Shown: piece by piece, positions 16,901-18,462 of the stretch | Position numbering within the stretch: the stretch's first letter is position 1 | Layout: the number at the start of each line of letters is the position of its first letter | DNA from: Antrodiella citrinella | Lineage: Eukaryota > Basidiomycota > Agaricomycetes > Polyporales > Steccherinaceae | Reading direction: 5' to 3' | DNA: 18,462 bases | Assembly (NCBI GenBank): GCA_004802725.1 | Contig: SGPM01000443.1 | Coordinates: 1 to 18,462, forward strand | Translations under genes and position numbers: made by a program | The notes under the pieces: model-generated | What the model saw: the letters and a program-made list of their open reading frames with translations, nothing else | What the model was told of the DNA's origin: nothing | The model's database searches: none

Positions 16901-18292
16901 AATATCCTCTTTGTTGTGTTCCCTCCGCTCTAGTTTTTTGTCCATTATGTGTGTAGTCTAAATTACACTACATCCCGATGTTCTACACATATATAGATTG
17001 CCTGGCTAGCTCACAGTGTTGCTTACTTACTCGTATCATTGTGAGGCACTTGCAAGACGAATGAATGATGTCAACGACAATAGAGTCAGTGTATTCAGAT
17101 GGGGAATATGGTGTGTACATGTCTATGAAAGCAGCAGAGACATGGAGCGAGATCACAGATAGGGAGAGCAAAAGAGAGTGGGCGCGTGTGATAGAACTCG
17201 ATGCAGGGAAGGGGGGAAGCGGTGTAGACACCTGTGATTCGAATCAAAGGGTACTGGATGGGTCTTTAGGTGTCCGAAATATGTGGTGTGGTAGGGTAAC
17301 GTGTGTGCACGTCTAGACAGAATGGGCGAGGATGCAATAATAAAAAAAGCTCACCGGAGCACCCAGCGTAACAATTACACTGAGACATCATCTATCCCGT
17401 GTCCTGGCTTATACGTGGAGTCGATTGCACATGTAGCACACGCTCCGGGGGTGTTGAGCGTGTGCGTATGATCCCCGCCTCTTGCAAACGGCGGGACTCG
17501 TGAGCACGAGGGGTCATATGGCGCAGATAGCGTCTCTGTCGCCATATATCCCGAACGGTGAACGGTACAATGTCTGCAGAAATGAAGGTGTCAACGCGAG
17601 CCGGGTGCACGATGCACTCGGAACATTAATTAGTACTGTGTTGAAACTGGACTCACCTTCGTCGGCCACATGTATCTCTGAACATCACGACCCTTTTCTC
17701 AATCCATCTCCTACATTCCCCACACAATATCCGGCGTCTCCGAAGCAAGTCCGGTGCTTGGTTCGTGTGCGACGAAACGAGGTCCCGGCGACGGGCGCTA
17801 AGACGTGCAATCGTGAGCTGAAGACGTTGTGCGGGTCTGCATACCTAATGCCTTGGGAGTCCGTCTAGGATTATAGTAATCATTAAGTGTACGAAATATG
17901 GTGATGTGGAAGGAGGGAGGCGGTGAGATATTGCAAAAACATGTTCAGAAGGATGTCGGATTCAAGCAAGCTTGAGACGTACTGAGAAACGGTTGAAACC
18001 ATGCTCTCAATTGTGCTCAGCGCTTTACTCAAACTCACGCGCTATCTACCACTTTCACCACAGATTCTGTAATCTGTTTGCTCCCTCTCATCCCAGCACC
18101 TCATAGAAACGCGCCATCTATTCTATTCTATACCGTCTACGATATCACACCAGATATATTCGGATCGGTGAGTATTCAATAGTTCGACAGTTCTTGCCGC
18201 GTCCGACGCTCGGTTTTCACTGATTCTCTTCGTCACCATTCGACAGAACACTGGGAGGTAAAACACGATGCGTACGTGTTATGTGATATATT
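16901..18292. other. No confident gene; inverted-repeat cluster inside
   Basis: I find no recognisable gene here. A 128-codon plus-strand frame (17482-17868) and shorter frames have no family resemblance, and the former runs through the hairpin cluster at 17436-17547. Toward 18080-18170 the plus strand becomes pyrimidine-rich and then shows an intron-like segment (GTGAGTATTC from 18169, ending TTCGACAG at about 18246). It may be the 5' leader of a gene that extends beyond the window. Confidence 0.45.
17436..17547. repeat. Cluster of four consecutive stem-loops
   Basis: Four perfect inverted repeats follow one another without overlap. They are GCACACGCTC/GAGCGTGTGC (17436-17445 and 17456-17465, 10-nt loop), CCCGCC/GGCGGG (17474-17479 and 17490-17495), CTCGTG/CACGAG (17497-17502 and 17505-17510, 2-nt loop) and ATATGGCG/CGCCATAT (17516-17523 and 17540-17547). 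No single one is remarkable, but four in 112 bp is suggestive of a folded RNA or a protein-binding region. Confidence 0.6.
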
Positions 18293-18462
18293 ATGGTGCC
18301 AACAAGACCCTGTGCCTGTTTATATCACGCCTACATCGAAACCGAGGTTCGGGTCAATGACTGGTGAGTACAAATAATACCTGCTGGATATAACATCGAC
18401 TATTCACGTAGGAGCATAGCAATACAGCACACACGAAAAGTCCCGTGGTCCCATTGCATTCA
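18293..18462 (+). CDS. Possible start of a gene leaving the window
   Basis: An ATG at 18293 opens a frame (MVPTRPCACLYHAYIETEVR...) to 18363. A 48-nt stretch with GTGAGT donor and CGTAG acceptor (18364-18411) then joins in frame to a second open segment (WSIAIQHTRKVPW) that runs off the end. A further intron-like segment lies upstream at about 18169-18246, which would be in the leader. Only about 40 codons are visible and I recognise no family, so this could be a chance alignment of splice-like signals. Confidence 0.25.

Noticed and set aside
17482..17868. 128-codon plus-strand frame
   Set aside because: It runs through the stem-loop cluster, has no recognisable motif and no supporting splice or promoter context.
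1..18462. TET/JBP dioxygenase gene, which is known to accompany some fungal KDZ elements
   Set aside because: I looked for a characteristic His-x-Asp iron-binding dioxygenase context in genes A and B and the small frames and did not find one.

Overview
The window looks like a transposon-rich accessory region of a filamentous basidiomycete (Agaricomycetes type). The evidence is the many short introns (48-61 nt, GTRNGT donors, YAG acceptors, some with CTAAC-like branch sites), a KDZ-superfamily transposase with a CxC1-type cysteine cluster, a basidiomycete-style BED-finger hAT element, a Ty1/Copia gag fragment, and two large genes of a type I recall as recurrent in agaricomycete genomes but without known function. 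The species cannot be named. Ten isolated N calls show that it is a draft or consensus sequence. All recognisable protein genes are on the minus strand, except a doubtful partial one at the right edge.

Layout, left to right. 1-1113: no confident gene, one small 11-bp tandem array. 1114-3888 (-): gene A, two recognised exons, about 900 aa, 5' start unresolved. 3889-4915: a block of simple and tandem repeats (GTCCGA-rich runs, an AACGCARTA array, and an exact 31-bp minisatellite). 4920-6231 (-): a truncated Copia element with gag fragment, half-tRNA-type primer-binding site and one LTR. 6232-7729 (-): the 5' part of a hAT element with terminal repeat and a BED-finger transposase gene carrying an apparent 1-base frameshift; it stops in an intron where the Copia LTR begins. 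7715-8185 (-): a small unknown gene whose 3' end is cut by the hAT terminus. 8223-8541: a higher-order tandem array of hairpin-forming units. 8653-12640 (-): a nine-exon KDZ transposase gene reconstructed here as 1185 aa, open throughout, with all three presumed catalytic acidic residues. 12997-15966 (-): gene B, four exons, 931 aa, immediately upstream of the transposase and in the same direction. 16580-16686: a 21/22-bp minisatellite. About 16755-16850 (-): a tRNA-like sequence with a perfect B box. 17436-17547: four consecutive inverted repeats. From 18293 (+): a possible first coding exon of a gene leaving the window.

How the parts fit together. The central block (gene B plus KDZ transposase, perhaps also the hairpin array at its 3' side) looks like the youngest and most intact unit and may be one mobile element with a passenger gene. 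The left half records successive decay: a host-like gene was broken by a hAT element, that hAT was broken by a Copia element, and the Copia internal region now ends against a minisatellite. Genes A and B have no function I can name. They share a short motif (V/I-G-I/V-P-L/V-W) in a comparable context and may be distant relatives. All splice junctions were inferred by reading the sequence and checking that frames join; none is supported by transcript data.
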